The notes under the pieces: generated by a model
Told to the model about the DNA's origin: nothing
What the model saw: only the letters and a program-made list of their open reading frames with translations
The model's database searches: none
Made by a program: the position numbers and the translations under genes
NCBI RefSeq assembly: GCF_000426485.1
Contig: NZ_KE384529.1
Location: 124,001 to 188,000, forward strand
DNA length: 64,000 nucleotides
Direction: 5' to 3'
DNA from: Indolivaga capnocytophagoides DSM 22835
Lineage (GTDB): Bacteria > Bacteroidota > Bacteroidia > Bacteroidales > Dysgonomonadaceae
Shown: piece by piece, positions 27,942 through 38,268 of the stretch
Numbering within the stretch: the first letter of the stretch is position 1
How the letters are laid out: each line of letters starts with the position of its first letter

Positions 27942-28052
27942 CTATCCCAGTGCTAACTGATAACTGTAGACTGACTTCAAAGCCCCCTTTCTGTATAGAT
28001 AAAATAATAAACTTACGCCAATCAGTATTATAATAAATATTGCCCAATTCAT
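27942..28052 (-). CDS. Possible 36-residue single-helix membrane protein
   Basis: ATG to TAG encodes MNWAIFIIILIGVSLLFYLY then a basic turn (RKGALK). One convincing membrane helix with a positive-inside end is seen. No family is recognised, and the C-terminal 12 codons lie in low-complexity intergenic-looking sequence. It could be a real small membrane protein or chance. Confidence 0.3.
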   Translation of the reverse strand: MNWAIFIIILIGVSLLFYLYRKGALKSVYSYQLALG

Positions 28053-28197
28053 CGAAAACACTACCTATATATAATAAAAGAAGAATAGCCAATACGACTT
28101 ATCTTAAAATACATATAATACACTAAACACAAGCACAATACCATTATATAGAAAACCAGACTAATCATAAAAAAAGCAAAATGTAGATATTTATATG

Positions 28198-28205
28198 TAC
28201 TTTTG
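28198..28205 (+). promoter_or_regulatory. -7 box for the YoaP-like gene
   Basis: TACTTTTG fits TAnnTTTG and lies 24 bases before the ATG. Confidence 0.5.
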
Positions 28206-28228
28206 AGATAAAACAGATACTAAAAACT

Positions 28229-28984
28229 ATGGATATAATAACACTCAGTCACGAAAATCTATCAACCGAACATATCTGCTGTGCTTTGGATAGCAAAACA
28301 TCGAACACTGGCGTTGCAGCGAAAAAAGAATGGCTCGCAGACAGAATCAGTGAAGGTTTGCAATTCAAAAAGCTCAATAGCAGAGGTAAAGTGTTTATCG
28401 AATATCTACCTGCGGAAATGGGTTGGATGCCTATCAAAGCAGATGGCTATATCTTAATCAATTGCCACTGGGTATCGGGCAGCTATAAAGGCAAAGGATA
28501 CGGATCGGAACTTCTGAAAGAGTGTGAGAAAGAAGCTATTTCGCAAGAAAAGAAAGGAGTCGTAATAGTTACAGCCAACAAAAAAAAGCCTTACCTCTCA
28601 GATAAATCATTTTTCCTAAAACATGGGTATAAAGTTGTAGACACCGCTCCGCCCTACTTCGAATTGTTAGTAAAACAATTTGACGAAAAAGCAACACTAC
28701 CTCAGTTTTCGGAATCGGTTAAGGCCGACTTAACAGGACAATTACAAGGCATCGACATTTTTTATACAGCGCAGTGTCCCTTTACTATACCTTATGTGGA
28801 AATGCTCAAGGCTACCATATTAGAATCAGATATACCAATACGTACCCATCAGATAAAAACAAGAACAGAAGCTCAAAACCATATTTGCCCGATCACTACA
28901 TACAGTGTATTTGTCAATGGAAAGTTCTATACACATGAAATACTAACACCTAAAAAACTCGAAGCATTAATAACAAAGGTCTGA
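28229..28984 (+). CDS. GNAT acetyltransferase with YoaP-like C-terminal domain
   Basis: 251 residues, the same length as I recall for Bacillus subtilis YoaP. An N-terminal GNAT fold has the acetyl-CoA loop GSYKGKGYGSELLKECE (about 82-98). The C-terminal domain (about 170-250) resembles YoaP and carries YTAQCPFT, a Cys in a thioredoxin-like position, and an NHICPITTYSVFVNGKFYTHEIL end. The substrate is unknown. The TGA stop lies within an R92-like palindrome (GGTCTGAGC). Confidence 0.8.
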   Translation: MDIITLSHENLSTEHICCALDSKTSNTGVAAKKEWLADRISEGLQFKKLNSRGKVFIEYLPAEMGWMPIKADGYILINCHWVSGSYKGKGYGSELLKECEKEAISQEKKGVVIVTANKKKPYLSDKSFFLKHGYKVVDTAPPYFELLVKQFDEKATLPQFSESVKADLTGQLQGIDIFYTAQCPFTIPYVEMLKATILESDIPIRTHQIKTRTEAQNHICPITTYSVFVNGKFYTHEILTPKKLEALITKV

Positions 28985-29006
28985 GCTTTTAATATTCCCA
29001 GACCCC
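28977..29006 (+). repeat. R92 palindrome fragment containing a stop codon
   Basis: AAGGTCTGAGCTTTTAATA contains the TGA stop of the acetyltransferase gene. No tail follows before the convergent gdhA end. Confidence 0.45.
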
Positions 29007-29050
29007 TTATCTTATTTTAATATTCGAGTCTATTCTCAATCAGATTAAAA

Positions 29051-30388
29051 TCAAATAATTCCCTGACTGATTGTAGCTTTAGCTACTTTCATGAAACCTG
29101 CAATATTTGCACCTTTCACATAATTCACATATCCCGAAGCATCAGTCCCATGGGTAACGCATTGCTCATGAATACTTCTCATTATTTGATGAAGTTTCTG
29201 ATCTACTTCTTCTGCTGACCATTGATAATGCATTGCATTTTGAGTCATTTCCAATCCCGAGGTAGCAACACCTCCGGCATTAACAGCTTTGCCGGGAGCA
29301 AATAATATCTTAGAATCAAGAAATAATTTTATAGCTTCTTCTGTACATCCCATATTCGAGATTTCGGCTACACACAGTACATTGTTTGCAAGCAGGATTT
29401 TCGCATCGTCCTCATTCAATTCATTTTGAGTTGCACATGGCAAAGCAATATCTACTTTCTGTTCCCAAGGACGCTTACCTGCATAAAATTTAGCATTAGG
29501 AAAAGCATCTGCATAAGGAGCCACAATATCTTCTCCGGTATAACGAAGTTCCAGCATATAATCGATCTTATTTCCCGAAATTCCTTCGGAATCATATATA
29601 TACCCATCCGGACCGGAAATAGTAACCACCTTTGCTCCTAACTCGGTTGCCTTAAGAGCAGCCCCCCAAGCAACATTACCAAAACCGGATATAGCTACAG
29701 TTTTTCCTTCGAGTGTATGCCCCTTTTTTGCCAACATTTCTTTCACAAAATACAATCCACCAAAGCCGGTAGCTTCAGGACGGACAAGAGAACCTCCATA
29801 TTCCAATCCTTTACCGGTAAAAGCTCCAGTATTTTCTCTTGCCAATTTTTTGTACATACCATAGAGGTAACCAATTTCACGGGCTCCTACCCCGATATCT
29901 CCAGCCGGAACATCTGTATCAGGACCTATATTACGCCACAGCTCTAACATAAAAGCCTGACAAAAACGCATAATTTCGGCATCAGATTTACCTTTACAGT
30001 TAAAGTCCGAACCTCCTTTAGCTCCCCCCATAGGAAGGGTTGTCAACGCATTCTTAAAAGTCTGCTCAAAGCCCAGGAACTTCATAATCGACAGATTTAC
30101 CGACGGGTGAAAACGAAGTCCTCCTTTATATGGCCCTATGGCATTATTGAACTGTACTCTAAAACCTAGATTTACCTGAATATTACCACGATCATCCACC
30201 CAAGGAACTTTAAACGAGAATATACGGTCAGGCTCCACAAGTCTTTCAATTATCTTAGCTTTTTCAAACTCGGGATGTTGATTATACACATCTTCTATTG
30301 ATATAAGTACTTCTCTTACAGCCTGTATATACTCAGGCTCTCCGGGATGCTTAGCCTCCAGCGATGACAATATGCTATTTATATCCAT
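29051..30388 (-). CDS. gdhA: NADP-type glutamate dehydrogenase
   Basis: Hexameric enzyme that interconverts 2-oxoglutarate, ammonium and glutamate; the main ammonium-assimilation route in Bacteroidota. 445 residues is the usual length of the NADP-dependent family. KGGLRFHPSVN, the catalytic-lysine region PMGGAKGGSDF and the Rossmann loop SGFGNVAWGAA are present. It is a single gene with a long A/T-rich leader. Confidence 0.96.
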   Translation of the reverse strand: MDINSILSSLEAKHPGEPEYIQAVREVLISIEDVYNQHPEFEKAKIIERLVEPDRIFSFKVPWVDDRGNIQVNLGFRVQFNNAIGPYKGGLRFHPSVNLSIMKFLGFEQTFKNALTTLPMGGAKGGSDFNCKGKSDAEIMRFCQAFMLELWRNIGPDTDVPAGDIGVGAREIGYLYGMYKKLARENTGAFTGKGLEYGGSLVRPEATGFGGLYFVKEMLAKKGHTLEGKTVAISGFGNVAWGAALKATELGAKVVTISGPDGYIYDSEGISGNKIDYMLELRYTGEDIVAPYADAFPNAKFYAGKRPWEQKVDIALPCATQNELNEDDAKILLANNVLCVAEISNMGCTEEAIKLFLDSKILFAPGKAVNAGGVATSGLEMTQNAMHYQWSAEEVDQKLHQIMRSIHEQCVTHGTDASGYVNYVKGANIAGFMKVAKATISQGII

Positions 30389-30587
30389 ATTTTTAATATT
30401 TTTCCAGTTTTAAATCTTAAATCATATTCAAATTTACAAAGAATAAAATCAAAATGTTATTACATTTCTTATTTATTTTCTATGTTATAAAATAAAAGTG
30501 TATCCGAATATATAACTCCTAACTATTCTTAACACAACCAAATCATATACAGATTTGTTACAATAATTAAACAAACTCATAAATGAT

Positions 30588-30740
30588 ATGAATATAGAAA
30601 AAGATCAGATACAAAAGACCGAATTGGCTCTTAAGGAACTTAAGCGGAAAAATCGCAGACAAAATCTATTTCTTATGCTTACAGCATTACAAATAGGTTC
30701 AATCGTTATATCTTATTATCTGGGACGATCTCACAAATAA
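30588..30740 (+). CDS. Small single-helix membrane protein
   Basis: 50 residues: a charged helix (IEKDQIQKTELALKELKRKN) then a hydrophobic segment (about 27-45) and a basic end (GRSHK). It has no known family but a clean start and a typical small-membrane-protein layout. The TAA stop runs into GATCTTAGGC, an R92-like palindrome, and a strong terminator follows at 30.81 kb. Confidence 0.5.
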   Translation: MNIEKDQIQKTELALKELKRKNRRQNLFLMLTALQIGSIVISYYLGRSHK

Positions 30741-30809
30741 GATCTTAGGCTTATAATCCAAGTTTATTAGCAACAAATAAAAAATGTCTCTTAACTTATA
30801 ATATTATAG

Positions 30810-30855
30810 ATAAAATTCCGATTACCTTTTCTGGTAACCGGAATTTTATTTTTGT
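30810..30855. terminator. Terminator between small protein and clpB
   Basis: ATAAAATTCCGATTACC (from 30811) pairs with GGTAACCGGAATTTTAT (30833-30849) with one mismatch, followed by TTTTTG. Usable on both strands. Confidence 0.75.
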
Positions 30856-30879
30856 CGATATTAGCGACTGTAAGTATTC

Positions 30880-30898
30880 AAATAGATCTGAGATCTTA
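30880..30898 (-). repeat. R92-like palindrome at the clpB stop
   Basis: On the minus strand the clpB TAA continues into GATCTCAGATCTATT, and GAATACTTACAGTC follows, resembling a shortened R92 tail. It is an internally deleted or converging copy. Confidence 0.4.
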
Positions 30899-33484
30899 GT
30901 TTTTAAACTCTAAAGCTCCATCTTTCGCATCAATAATAATAGGAGCATCATGGTTTACAATGCCAGCTAACAGCCTCTTCGACAATACATCCAAAACCTG
31001 CCGCTGAATAACACGCTTCACCGGACGAGCTCCAAATTCGGGATCGAATCCCAATTCGGCAATCAAATTAACCGCAGCATCTGTAAACTGAAGCTGTACA
31101 CTATTATTTTTCAACATCTTAACAAGGCTTTCCATCTGAATGCGTACAACCTGAGCTATTTCGGACTGTTTCAATGGCTCAAACATTATAATTTCATCAA
31201 TACGGTTCAAAAACTCGGGTCTGATAGTCGATTTCAACATATTCAAAACCTCATTTTTAGTTTTCTCAACCACCACATCGTGATTTTCCTGATTAATTGT
31301 AGAAAAATTCTCACGAATCAAGGCTGAGCCCATATTTGAGGTCATTATAATAATGGTGTTCTTAAAATTCACCACACGTCCTTTATTATCAGTCAAGCGT
31401 CCATCATCTAATACCTGTAACAGAATATTAAAGACATCAGGATGAGCCTTTTCTATTTCATCGAATAGAACTACCGAATAAGGTTTACGACGAATAGCTT
31501 CGGTCAACTGCCCCCCTTCGTCATAACCAACATATCCGGGAGGTGCTCCAATCAGACGTGTTGCGCTGAATTTTTCCTGATACTCGCTCATGTCTATACG
31601 GGTCATCATATTTTCATCATCAAACAAAAACTCAGCCAACGCTTTAGCTAGCTCTGTCTTACCGACACCTGTTGTACCCAGAAAGATAAAAGAACCAATC
31701 GGACGTTTGGGATCTTGTAGTCCTGCACGGCTGCGCCGGATGGCATTAGAAATAGCCTCGATAGCTTCTTCCTGTCCCACGACCCTCTTATGCAGCTCAT
31801 CTTCAAGATTAAGCAGCTTATCCTTTTCACTCTGAAGCATCTTATTGACAGGAATACCTGTCCAACGAGAAACAACATCGGCTATATCCACAGCATCCAC
31901 TTCTTCCTTCACCATAGCTTTACTTCCCTGCATATCATGAAGTTGAGACTGTAGTTTCTCTATATCCGTTTCAAGCTCTTTTATCTTACCGTAACGCAAT
32001 TCGGCTACCTTTCCGTAATCACCTTCACGCTCAGCTTTATCTGCCTGAAATTTTGCATCTTCAATATCGACCTTATGCTGCTGAATCTTATTTATCACAT
32101 CTTTTTCGGCCTGCCATTTAGCTTTCAGGTCTTTTTCTTCCTCTTTCAGATCGCTGATTTCTTTCGATAATAGTGCTTCTTTATCCTTATCATTTTCACG
32201 CTTAATAGCTTCACGCTCTATTTCCAACTGTTTTATACGACGGCTCTTTTCGTCTAACTCTTCGGGAACAGAATCAACTTCCATCCTAAGTTTTGCCGCA
32301 GCCTCATCCATCAGGTCGATTGCTTTATCCGGCAAAAAACGATCGGTTATATATCGGCTCGAAAGCTGTACAGCAGCAATAATTGCCTCATCCATAATAC
32401 GAACCTTATGGTGATTCTCGTACTTTTCTTTCAACCCACGTAATATAGATATGGTATCCATTTCGGAAGGTTCATCAACCATTACGATCTGGAAACGGCG
32501 TTCTAAAGCCTTATCTTTTTCGAAGTATTTCTGATATTCATCCAGAGTTGTAGCTCCGATTGATCTTAATTCGCCACGAGCCAAGGCCGGTTTCAATATA
32601 TTGGCGGCATCCATAGCCCCCTCTCCTTTACCTGCTCCAACAAGAGTATGTATCTCATCTATGAACAAGATGATTTCACCTTCCGATTTGGTAACTTCAT
32701 TAACTACGGACTTTAAACGTTCTTCAAACTCGCCCTTATATTTTGCACCTGCAACTAAAGCACCCATATCCAACGAATAAATCTGCTTGCTTTGCAAATT
32801 TTCAGGAACATCACCTCTTACAATACGATGAGCCAAACCTTCAGCAATAGCTGTTTTTCCTGTACCAGGTTCACCTATCAATATCGGGTTATTCTTTGTA
32901 CGACGGCTCAGAATTTGAAGTACACGCCTGATTTCTTCGTCACGACCTATAACCGGATCAAGCTTCCCATCTTTTGCTCTTTGAGTTAGATTGATCGCAT
33001 ATTTCTCCAACGACTGATAAGTATCTTCTGCCGATTGACTATCTACTTTATTGCCTTTACGCAATTCTGCAATAGCAGATTTCAACTCATTTTCAGAGAT
33101 ACCTGCATCTTTCATTATCTGGGCAGCACTATTTCGAGTAGTCAGTATTCCTAAAAGAATATGTTCTAGCGATACATATTGGTCTCCCATCTGTTTCGAT
33201 ATACTTGTTGCTTTATCTAAAGCAGCGTTACTCTCACGGCTCAAATAAGGCTCACCACCTGATACCCGAGGGAAAGATTCTATCTCATTGTTCAATACAT
33301 TTACTAAATGAGATAAGTTTACACCCAACTTCTGGAACAGAAAATTCACAACATTTTCACCGGTCATTATAACTCCCATCAAAAGATGTGAAGTTTCGAT
33401 CGATTGCTGTCCTTTTTCTTTTACCGTATCAACAGCCTTTTGGACTGCCTCTTGAGATTTAATAGTAAAATTATTGAAATTCAT
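30896..33484 (-). CDS. clpB: Disaggregase ClpB
   Basis: 862-residue AAA+ unfoldase that works with DnaK to solubilise protein aggregates. It has an N-terminal Clp-N repeat pair (about 1-145), a first AAA domain with GEPGTGKT (about 205), the coiled-coil middle domain (about 400-520) typical of ClpB rather than ClpA, and a second AAA domain with GTTGVGKT (about 606). The [16 protein letters not shown] pore region and the [10 protein letters not shown] sensor follow. The TAA stop is joined to an R92-like palindrome. A 590-base non-coding stretch lies upstream. Confidence 0.97.
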   Translation of the reverse strand: MNFNNFTIKSQEAVQKAVDTVKEKGQQSIETSHLLMGVIMTGENVVNFLFQKLGVNLSHLVNVLNNEIESFPRVSGGEPYLSRESNAALDKATSISKQMGDQYVSLEHILLGILTTRNSAAQIMKDAGISENELKSAIAELRKGNKVDSQSAEDTYQSLEKYAINLTQRAKDGKLDPVIGRDEEIRRVLQILSRRTKNNPILIGEPGTGKTAIAEGLAHRIVRGDVPENLQSKQIYSLDMGALVAGAKYKGEFEERLKSVVNEVTKSEGEIILFIDEIHTLVGAGKGEGAMDAANILKPALARGELRSIGATTLDEYQKYFEKDKALERRFQIVMVDEPSEMDTISILRGLKEKYENHHKVRIMDEAIIAAVQLSSRYITDRFLPDKAIDLMDEAAAKLRMEVDSVPEELDEKSRRIKQLEIEREAIKRENDKDKEALLSKEISDLKEEEKDLKAKWQAEKDVINKIQQHKVDIEDAKFQADKAEREGDYGKVAELRYGKIKELETDIEKLQSQLHDMQGSKAMVKEEVDAVDIADVVSRWTGIPVNKMLQSEKDKLLNLEDELHKRVVGQEEAIEAISNAIRRSRAGLQDPKRPIGSFIFLGTTGVGKTELAKALAEFLFDDENMMTRIDMSEYQEKFSATRLIGAPPGYVGYDEGGQLTEAIRRKPYSVVLFDEIEKAHPDVFNILLQVLDDGRLTDNKGRVVNFKNTIIIMTSNMGSALIRENFSTINQENHDVVVEKTKNEVLNMLKSTIRPEFLNRIDEIIMFEPLKQSEIAQVVRIQMESLVKMLKNNSVQLQFTDAAVNLIAELGFDPEFGARPVKRVIQRQVLDVLSKRLLAGIVNHDAPIIIDAKDGALEFKN

Positions 33485-34071
33485 ATATTTATATTTTATT
33501 GTTTTCTTTATATTATTTATATATGATCCTTCAAATTATTTGCCACAGTTGGTTTTAATGACAAAATGTCAGTTTTAATACTTCTGAGTAAATGATATCC
33601 CTTAAGATTAAAAAGGTAACAAAAATCACATACTTTGTGTACACCTTTTTTAGTTTACTTTTTACACTATATCACCTAAAGAGAATTTTTGCTGCCACTC
33701 TGAAAGTCCCTATAAGAGCCTGGGGTCATTTCTAAAAAGGTAACAAAAGTTACTCCGTAATTGTACTTTACCTAATGTATACTTTTATCTCAGTGTCGCT
33801 TTAATGAGATAAACTATCGCTCGCAAAGCCCCTTTAAGGATTGAGGGTAACAAGATTTACTTATAGATAAAAGTTTTCATCTATCAAGTGAATCATCTTA
33901 CTGTGATTTTATTATACATTTAAAACACGAAAACAGTAATAATAGTTGCAGAAAACAAAGGAAGAAAAAGAAAGTGTAGCTTTAAAGATCTGTTGTTTAT
34001 TTAATGTACTTCGGATTTGTAATAAGCCTTAGGATCTATTAGCAATAAACAGATCTCGTGAGACTTTAATC
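33485..34071. other. Non-coding region upstream of clpB
   Basis: About 590 bases without a gene. Several AAAAAGGTAACAAAA stretches and a diverged copy of the CCCCTAAAGGG repeat (33636-33745) are seen. It must hold the clpB promoter; no exact TAnnTTTG box was found close to the start. Confidence 0.5.
33636..33745. repeat. Diverged second-type repeat
   Basis: TGTACACCTTTTTTAGTTTAC, CACCTAAAGAGAATTTT and GGGGTCATTTC align in order with the copy at 20623-20725. The inverted arms are decayed. Confidence 0.4.
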
Positions 34072-34689
34072 TTAATGACAAAACGATATTAAACTTAGGT
34101 TGTGATTATTACAGTATGTGATGTTGGACTGTACTCCCTTGATAGCTTCATATACGAGAGCACGCTCATCGTCCTGCCAATTATTTTTTCTCAATAACTC
34201 TTTAATTTTTAGATCACTTATTATTATCTTATTCATCATCCGGCAAACCGACTTCATTTTATCCTGAGAAATAATGCCAACCATAGGTATACCATCCGCT
34301 GGAGGCAGATTTACATCCGGGTCTCCATCTAAAAGCATCTGAACAGTAGTCAGGTCAATATTAAAATCGTCCTTAACAAATTCATCAATAAGATCAGTCT
34401 CTCGTCCGAGAGCTATATCCTGCACATAGGGTAATTTCTCAGAAAAATATTCACATATAGCTATAAAAGCATACCAATATACATTTTCAGAACGTCTTCT
34501 ATAAGGTTCATTATAAATAATCTGATGCAGAGCTTGCTTCATTGATAAATGAACATCGGTATTTTGCGTTGAATAATTTTTGAAAACTTCTCCTTTTTGT
34601 ATATTTTCGAACAATGATAGATCATTCGATCCAAATGTTTTTATAATTTGCCCGATATCTACAGCATAAGAAAAAATGTAATAATCCAT
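34072..34689 (-). CDS. Uncharacterised soluble protein
   Basis: 205 residues with no signal peptide or membrane helix. The N-terminus MDYYIFSYAVDIGQIIKTFG and a mid-protein GDPDVNLPPADGIPMVGIIS stretch recall a poorly known family of small bacterial proteins (possibly DUF7691), but I cannot confirm this. Weakly hydrophilic with several acidic patches. It is a single gene, divergent from thyA across 262 bases. No function is proposed. Confidence 0.6.
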   Translation of the reverse strand: MDYYIFSYAVDIGQIIKTFGSNDLSLFENIQKGEVFKNYSTQNTDVHLSMKQALHQIIYNEPYRRRSENVYWYAFIAICEYFSEKLPYVQDIALGRETDLIDEFVKDDFNIDLTTVQMLLDGDPDVNLPPADGIPMVGIISQDKMKSVCRMMNKIIISDLKIKELLRKNNWQDDERALVYEAIKGVQSNITYCNNHNLSLISFCH

Positions 34690-34951
34690 AAGTATACGCT
34701 TTAGATTTAAAAATTAATGGTCATGGCTTAGGTTATTTATAAATAAAGAGATATAAAAGACCAGAAGCTAAAGTTTGGTTTTAGGTTTTATGACTCATTT
34801 TTATTCATTGAATAAGTTAGAACAGATTCTAAATATCACGCTTTCTTAAATAACAAATATGTCTTTGACCTTAAAATGCAATTTATAAAAATATATCGTA
34901 GCAAAATACTTATTTTTACCTATTATTGAACATATTTTTAAAGCATGTTTT

Positions 34952-35746
34952 ATGAAACAATATATAGATTTAGTTAAACGGGTTCTGGCAGAAGGAGCTC
35001 ACAAAGAAGATCGTACGGGAACAGGTACCATCAGTGTATTCGGGCATCAAAGCCGCTATAATATGGAAGAAGGTTTTCCGTTGGTTACAACAAAAAAGTT
35101 ACACCTGAAATCCATTATACACGAATTGCTTTGGTTTCTGAAAGGCGATACAAACATCAAATACCTGCAGGATAACGGGGTACGTATCTGGAACGAGTGG
35201 GCTGACGAAAATGGCGATCTGGGACATATCTATGGCTATCAATGGAGATCGTGGCCCGATTACAATGGTGGGCATATAGACCAGATAAGCGAAATAATAG
35301 ACACGATCAAAAATAATCCCGACTCACGGCGAATTATTGTAAGTGCATGGAATGTGGCGGATATCCCCTCGATGAAACTCCCTCCATGCCATGCATTCTT
35401 TCAGTTTTATGTTGCAAACGGAAAACTAAGCTTGCAGTTATATCAACGCAGTGCCGATATATTCCTAGGTGTACCTTTCAATATCGCATCATACGCCTTA
35501 TTGCTGAAAATGATGGCTCAGGTAACAGGACTTCAGGCGGGAGACTTTGTACATACTCTTGGAGATGCACATATCTATACTAATCATATCGATCAACTGA
35601 AAATGCAGATAGAGCGTGAACTCCGGCCATTACCACAGATGATATTGAATCCTGAGATAAAAAATATTTTCGATTTCAAATACGAAGATTTCACATTAGA
35701 GGGTTATGATCCGCATCCGCATATAAAAGGAGAAGTAGCTGTTTAA
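34952..35746 (+). CDS. thyA: Thymidylate synthase
   Basis: Makes dTMP from dUMP and methylene-tetrahydrofolate. 264 residues, as in E. coli. Catalytic C146 lies in [11 protein letters not shown], the phosphate-binding RTGTGT is at 21-26 and SRR at 125-127, and [11 protein letters not shown] and [17 protein letters not shown] are present. It ends in the usual [11 protein letters not shown]. Confidence 0.97.
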   Translation: MKQYIDLVKRVLAEGAHKEDRTGTGTISVFGHQSRYNMEEGFPLVTTKKLHLKSIIHELLWFLKGDTNIKYLQDNGVRIWNEWADENGDLGHIYGYQWRSWPDYNGGHIDQISEIIDTIKNNPDSRRIIVSAWNVADIPSMKLPPCHAFFQFYVANGKLSLQLYQRSADIFLGVPFNIASYALLLKMMAQVTGLQAGDFVHTLGDAHIYTNHIDQLKMQIERELRPLPQMILNPEIKNIFDFKYEDFTLEGYDPHPHIKGEVAV

Positions 35747-35809
35747 AGTATTATATTTTTCGTTTTCTCAGGTTTCTGTGCAGGGATATCAATATTTACG
35801 GTACGAGAC

Positions 35810-35874
35810 AAAAAACAGTTATAACATAATAGATGTTATAAGCTAAAACAATCAATAGGTCTGAGACCTTAAAA
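35810..35874 (-). repeat. Partial R92 repeat before the OYE gene
   Basis: A TTATAACAT/ATGTTATAA hairpin (35819-35841) is followed by AATAGGTCTGAGACCTTA (35856-35873). The palindrome is perfect and the tail is missing. The palindrome end faces the gene start at 35884. Confidence 0.6.
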
Positions 35875-35883
35875 GCAAATCCT

Positions 35884-36948
35884 ATGTCGAAATTATTTAC
35901 TCCTCTACAAATAAAAGGCATCAGCCTGAAAAACAGGATTGTCATGTCTCCCATGTGCCAGTATTCCGCCATTGACGGATTTGTAAACGACTGGCATTAT
36001 ACTCATTACATAAGCCGTGCTATCGGTGGATGCGGAACAATTATCCAGGAAGCAACAGCCGTTGTTCCTGAAGGCCGAATCAGTTATGCAGACTTAGGTA
36101 TATGGAAAGACGAACACATAGGAGCGTTGAAGGAGTTGACATCGGCTATCGATAAATATGGAGCCATTCCGGGTATCCAGCTAGCTCATGCAGGTCGAAA
36201 AGCCAGCTGTGATCTGGCATGGAAGGGAGGACATCAAATAAAATCAGGAGTCGACAGTTGGCAGACTGTTGCTCCATCACCAATCCCCTTTTATGAAAAC
36301 GATATTGCACCTCTTGAATTATCATCTGAGGATATAAAGACAATAGTCGATAAGTTTAAAGAAGCTGCAGAGAGAGCAATCAAAGCAGGATATAAGGTAC
36401 TGGAACTTCATGCTGCGCATGGTTATTTAATCCATCAGTTTTTATCCCCTATCACAAATCATCGTTCTGATGAATACGGTGGATCTTTCGAAAACAGAAT
36501 ACGTTTTTTGCTTCAAATCGTAGATAAAATACTACCTCTCCTTAATGAGAACTTATCATTGTGGGTGCGAATATCGGCAACCGACTGGGTCGAAAACGGC
36601 TGGAATCCGGATGAATCGGTAAAATTATCTTCACGACTGAAATCAAAAGGTGTAGATGTTATTGACGTATCTACAGGAGGCAACGTTGCTCATGTAAAAA
36701 TACCTGTAGCCCAAGGCTACCAAATTCCTTTTGCATCGGAGATCAGACAAAAGACCGAAGTCATTACGGGAGCTGTCGGACTCATTACTCAAGTAAGTCA
36801 GGCAGAAGATCTGCTCGATAAAAGTAAATGCGATCTGGTATTTATAGGACGAGAACTTTTACGCAACCCTTATTTCGCATTGCAGGCAGCCATAGAACTG
36901 GATGAAGATATAGATTTTCAAAAACAGTATGAGCGAAGTTTCAAATAA
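35884..36948 (+). CDS. NADPH dehydrogenase, Old Yellow Enzyme family (NamA/YqjM-like)
   Basis: 354-residue FMN-dependent TIM-barrel reductase of activated alkenes. The order NRIVMSPMCQYSA, PGIQLAHAGRKAS and LHAAHGYLIHQFLSP, the last carrying the FMN/substrate His pair, then NHRSDEYGGSFENRIRF is the YqjM-type signature. An Eis-type acetyltransferase follows after 8 bases, so the pair is probably co-transcribed. The physiological substrate is unknown. Confidence 0.93.
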   Translation: MSKLFTPLQIKGISLKNRIVMSPMCQYSAIDGFVNDWHYTHYISRAIGGCGTIIQEATAVVPEGRISYADLGIWKDEHIGALKELTSAIDKYGAIPGIQLAHAGRKASCDLAWKGGHQIKSGVDSWQTVAPSPIPFYENDIAPLELSSEDIKTIVDKFKEAAERAIKAGYKVLELHAAHGYLIHQFLSPITNHRSDEYGGSFENRIRFLLQIVDKILPLLNENLSLWVRISATDWVENGWNPDESVKLSSRLKSKGVDVIDVSTGGNVAHVKIPVAQGYQIPFASEIRQKTEVITGAVGLITQVSQAEDLLDKSKCDLVFIGRELLRNPYFALQAAIELDEDIDFQKQYERSFK

Positions 36949-36956
36949 ACACCTAT

Positions 36957-38180
36957 ATGGAAACTAATACGATAAGAGAACGCTTAACCTTAAAACCTGT
37001 AGGTCTGGAATACCTAGATCAGTTTAATCAATTGCTTCGCTATGTATTTCAGGTAACAAACAGCGACCTTCTCGAAAGCGGATATGAAGACGGAGAGATC
37101 ACTAAGGCAAAGCGTCCTATCCTGAAAAATGCAAACGTTATAGGTTGGTTTAATGACGACCAGCTCATTTCTCAGCTATGCATATATCCGTGCGAAGTAA
37201 ATATCCATGGGAAGATATTCTCGATGGGAGGTCTGACCGGGGTCGGCACATATCCCGAATATTCAAATATGGGATTGATGAATGATCTCATAAAAAAAGG
37301 GTTGGAAATGATGCGGGACAACGGGCAATGGATTTCTTACCTATATCCCTACTCCATTCCATACTATCGCCGTAAAGGCTGGGAAATAATATCAGACCAC
37401 TTAACCTTCGAGTTGAAAGACAATCAGATACCCAAAAGCAGGCCTGTTAATGGTTATGTAGAAAGACTCGCTGTTACAGAACAAGATGTTATAGATGTAT
37501 ATGATAAATTTGCCCGCTCTACTCATGGTGCTCTGATTCGACACAAACTCGAATGGGAAGAATATTGGAGATGGGAAAATGAAGAAGAAAGAATAGCTGT
37601 TGTATATTACGACGAACACGACAATCCACGAGGTTATATACTGTACTGGATATCGGAAGATATATTCCACATTAAAGACATTATTTATCTGGATCAGGAA
37701 GCAAGAAAAGGTCTTTGGAATTTTGTTTATGCACACTATTCGATGGTCGACAAAGTAGAAGGAAACATCTACAACAATGAACCTATACACTTTCTGCTGG
37801 ACGACGGGCAGATAAATGAAACTCTCGAACCCTATTATATGGCTCGTATTGTTGATGTAGAATCTTTTCTGAAAAATTATCCTTTTAAAGAAGTAAATTC
37901 ATTTGAGCCTTTTCATTTTATTGTATCCGATCCGCATGCTCAATGGAATGAAGGCACTTTTAGTATAATAAGAAATGACAATGGAAAGTTCCAAATCATG
38001 CCTGAGAAAATAGGTAAAGTTGTAAATATAGACATTCAAACATTAACTACAATGCTCATGTCATACCGAACACCTACATACTTACATAAAATAGAACGTT
38101 TAAACACGGATGAAGAAACAATAAGGACTCTTGAACAAATCATACCAAGAGAGCAACCGTATTTTTCGGACTACTTTTAA
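36957..38180 (+). CDS. Eis-type GNAT acetyltransferase
   Basis: 407 residues with the three-part Eis layout: an N-terminal GNAT domain (GGLTGVGTYPEYSNMGLMNDLI at the acetyl-CoA loop, about 90-111, where the usual RRxG is replaced by YSNMG), a second GNAT-like domain, and a C-terminal SCP2-like domain ending in an exposed aromatic residue (FSDYF). Family members acetylate amines, including aminoglycosides in mycobacteria; no such role can be claimed here. Confidence 0.85.
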   Translation: METNTIRERLTLKPVGLEYLDQFNQLLRYVFQVTNSDLLESGYEDGEITKAKRPILKNANVIGWFNDDQLISQLCIYPCEVNIHGKIFSMGGLTGVGTYPEYSNMGLMNDLIKKGLEMMRDNGQWISYLYPYSIPYYRRKGWEIISDHLTFELKDNQIPKSRPVNGYVERLAVTEQDVIDVYDKFARSTHGALIRHKLEWEEYWRWENEEERIAVVYYDEHDNPRGYILYWISEDIFHIKDIIYLDQEARKGLWNFVYAHYSMVDKVEGNIYNNEPIHFLLDDGQINETLEPYYMARIVDVESFLKNYPFKEVNSFEPFHFIVSDPHAQWNEGTFSIIRNDNGKFQIMPEKIGKVVNIDIQTLTTMLMSYRTPTYLHKIERLNTDEETIRTLEQIIPREQPYFSDYF

Positions 38181-38183
38181 ATA

Positions 38184-38224
38184 AAAAAAAACAAAGGCAC
38201 AGCTACTTATACTAACTGTGCCTT
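38184..38224 (-). terminator. Terminator for the solute-binding protein gene
   Basis: AAGGCACAG (38194-38202) pairs with CTGTGCCTT (38216-38224). On the minus strand the hairpin is followed by TTTGTTTTTTTTTT. On the plus strand only TAGATAACC follows, so it mainly serves the minus gene. Confidence 0.7.
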
Positions 38225-38268
38225 AGATAACCTACTCTTTAACTCAACTCTAAAAACTATCTGTTCTC

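Larger units (their letters stand above)
27767..28228. other. Non-coding region upstream of phoH
   Basis: About 460 bases. It holds an R92 tail fragment (27838-27863), a GGTAACAAAG stretch like the second repeat type, a possible 36-residue membrane-protein gene on the minus strand (27942-28052), and a -7 box TACTTTTG at 28198-28205 for the following gene. Confidence 0.5.
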
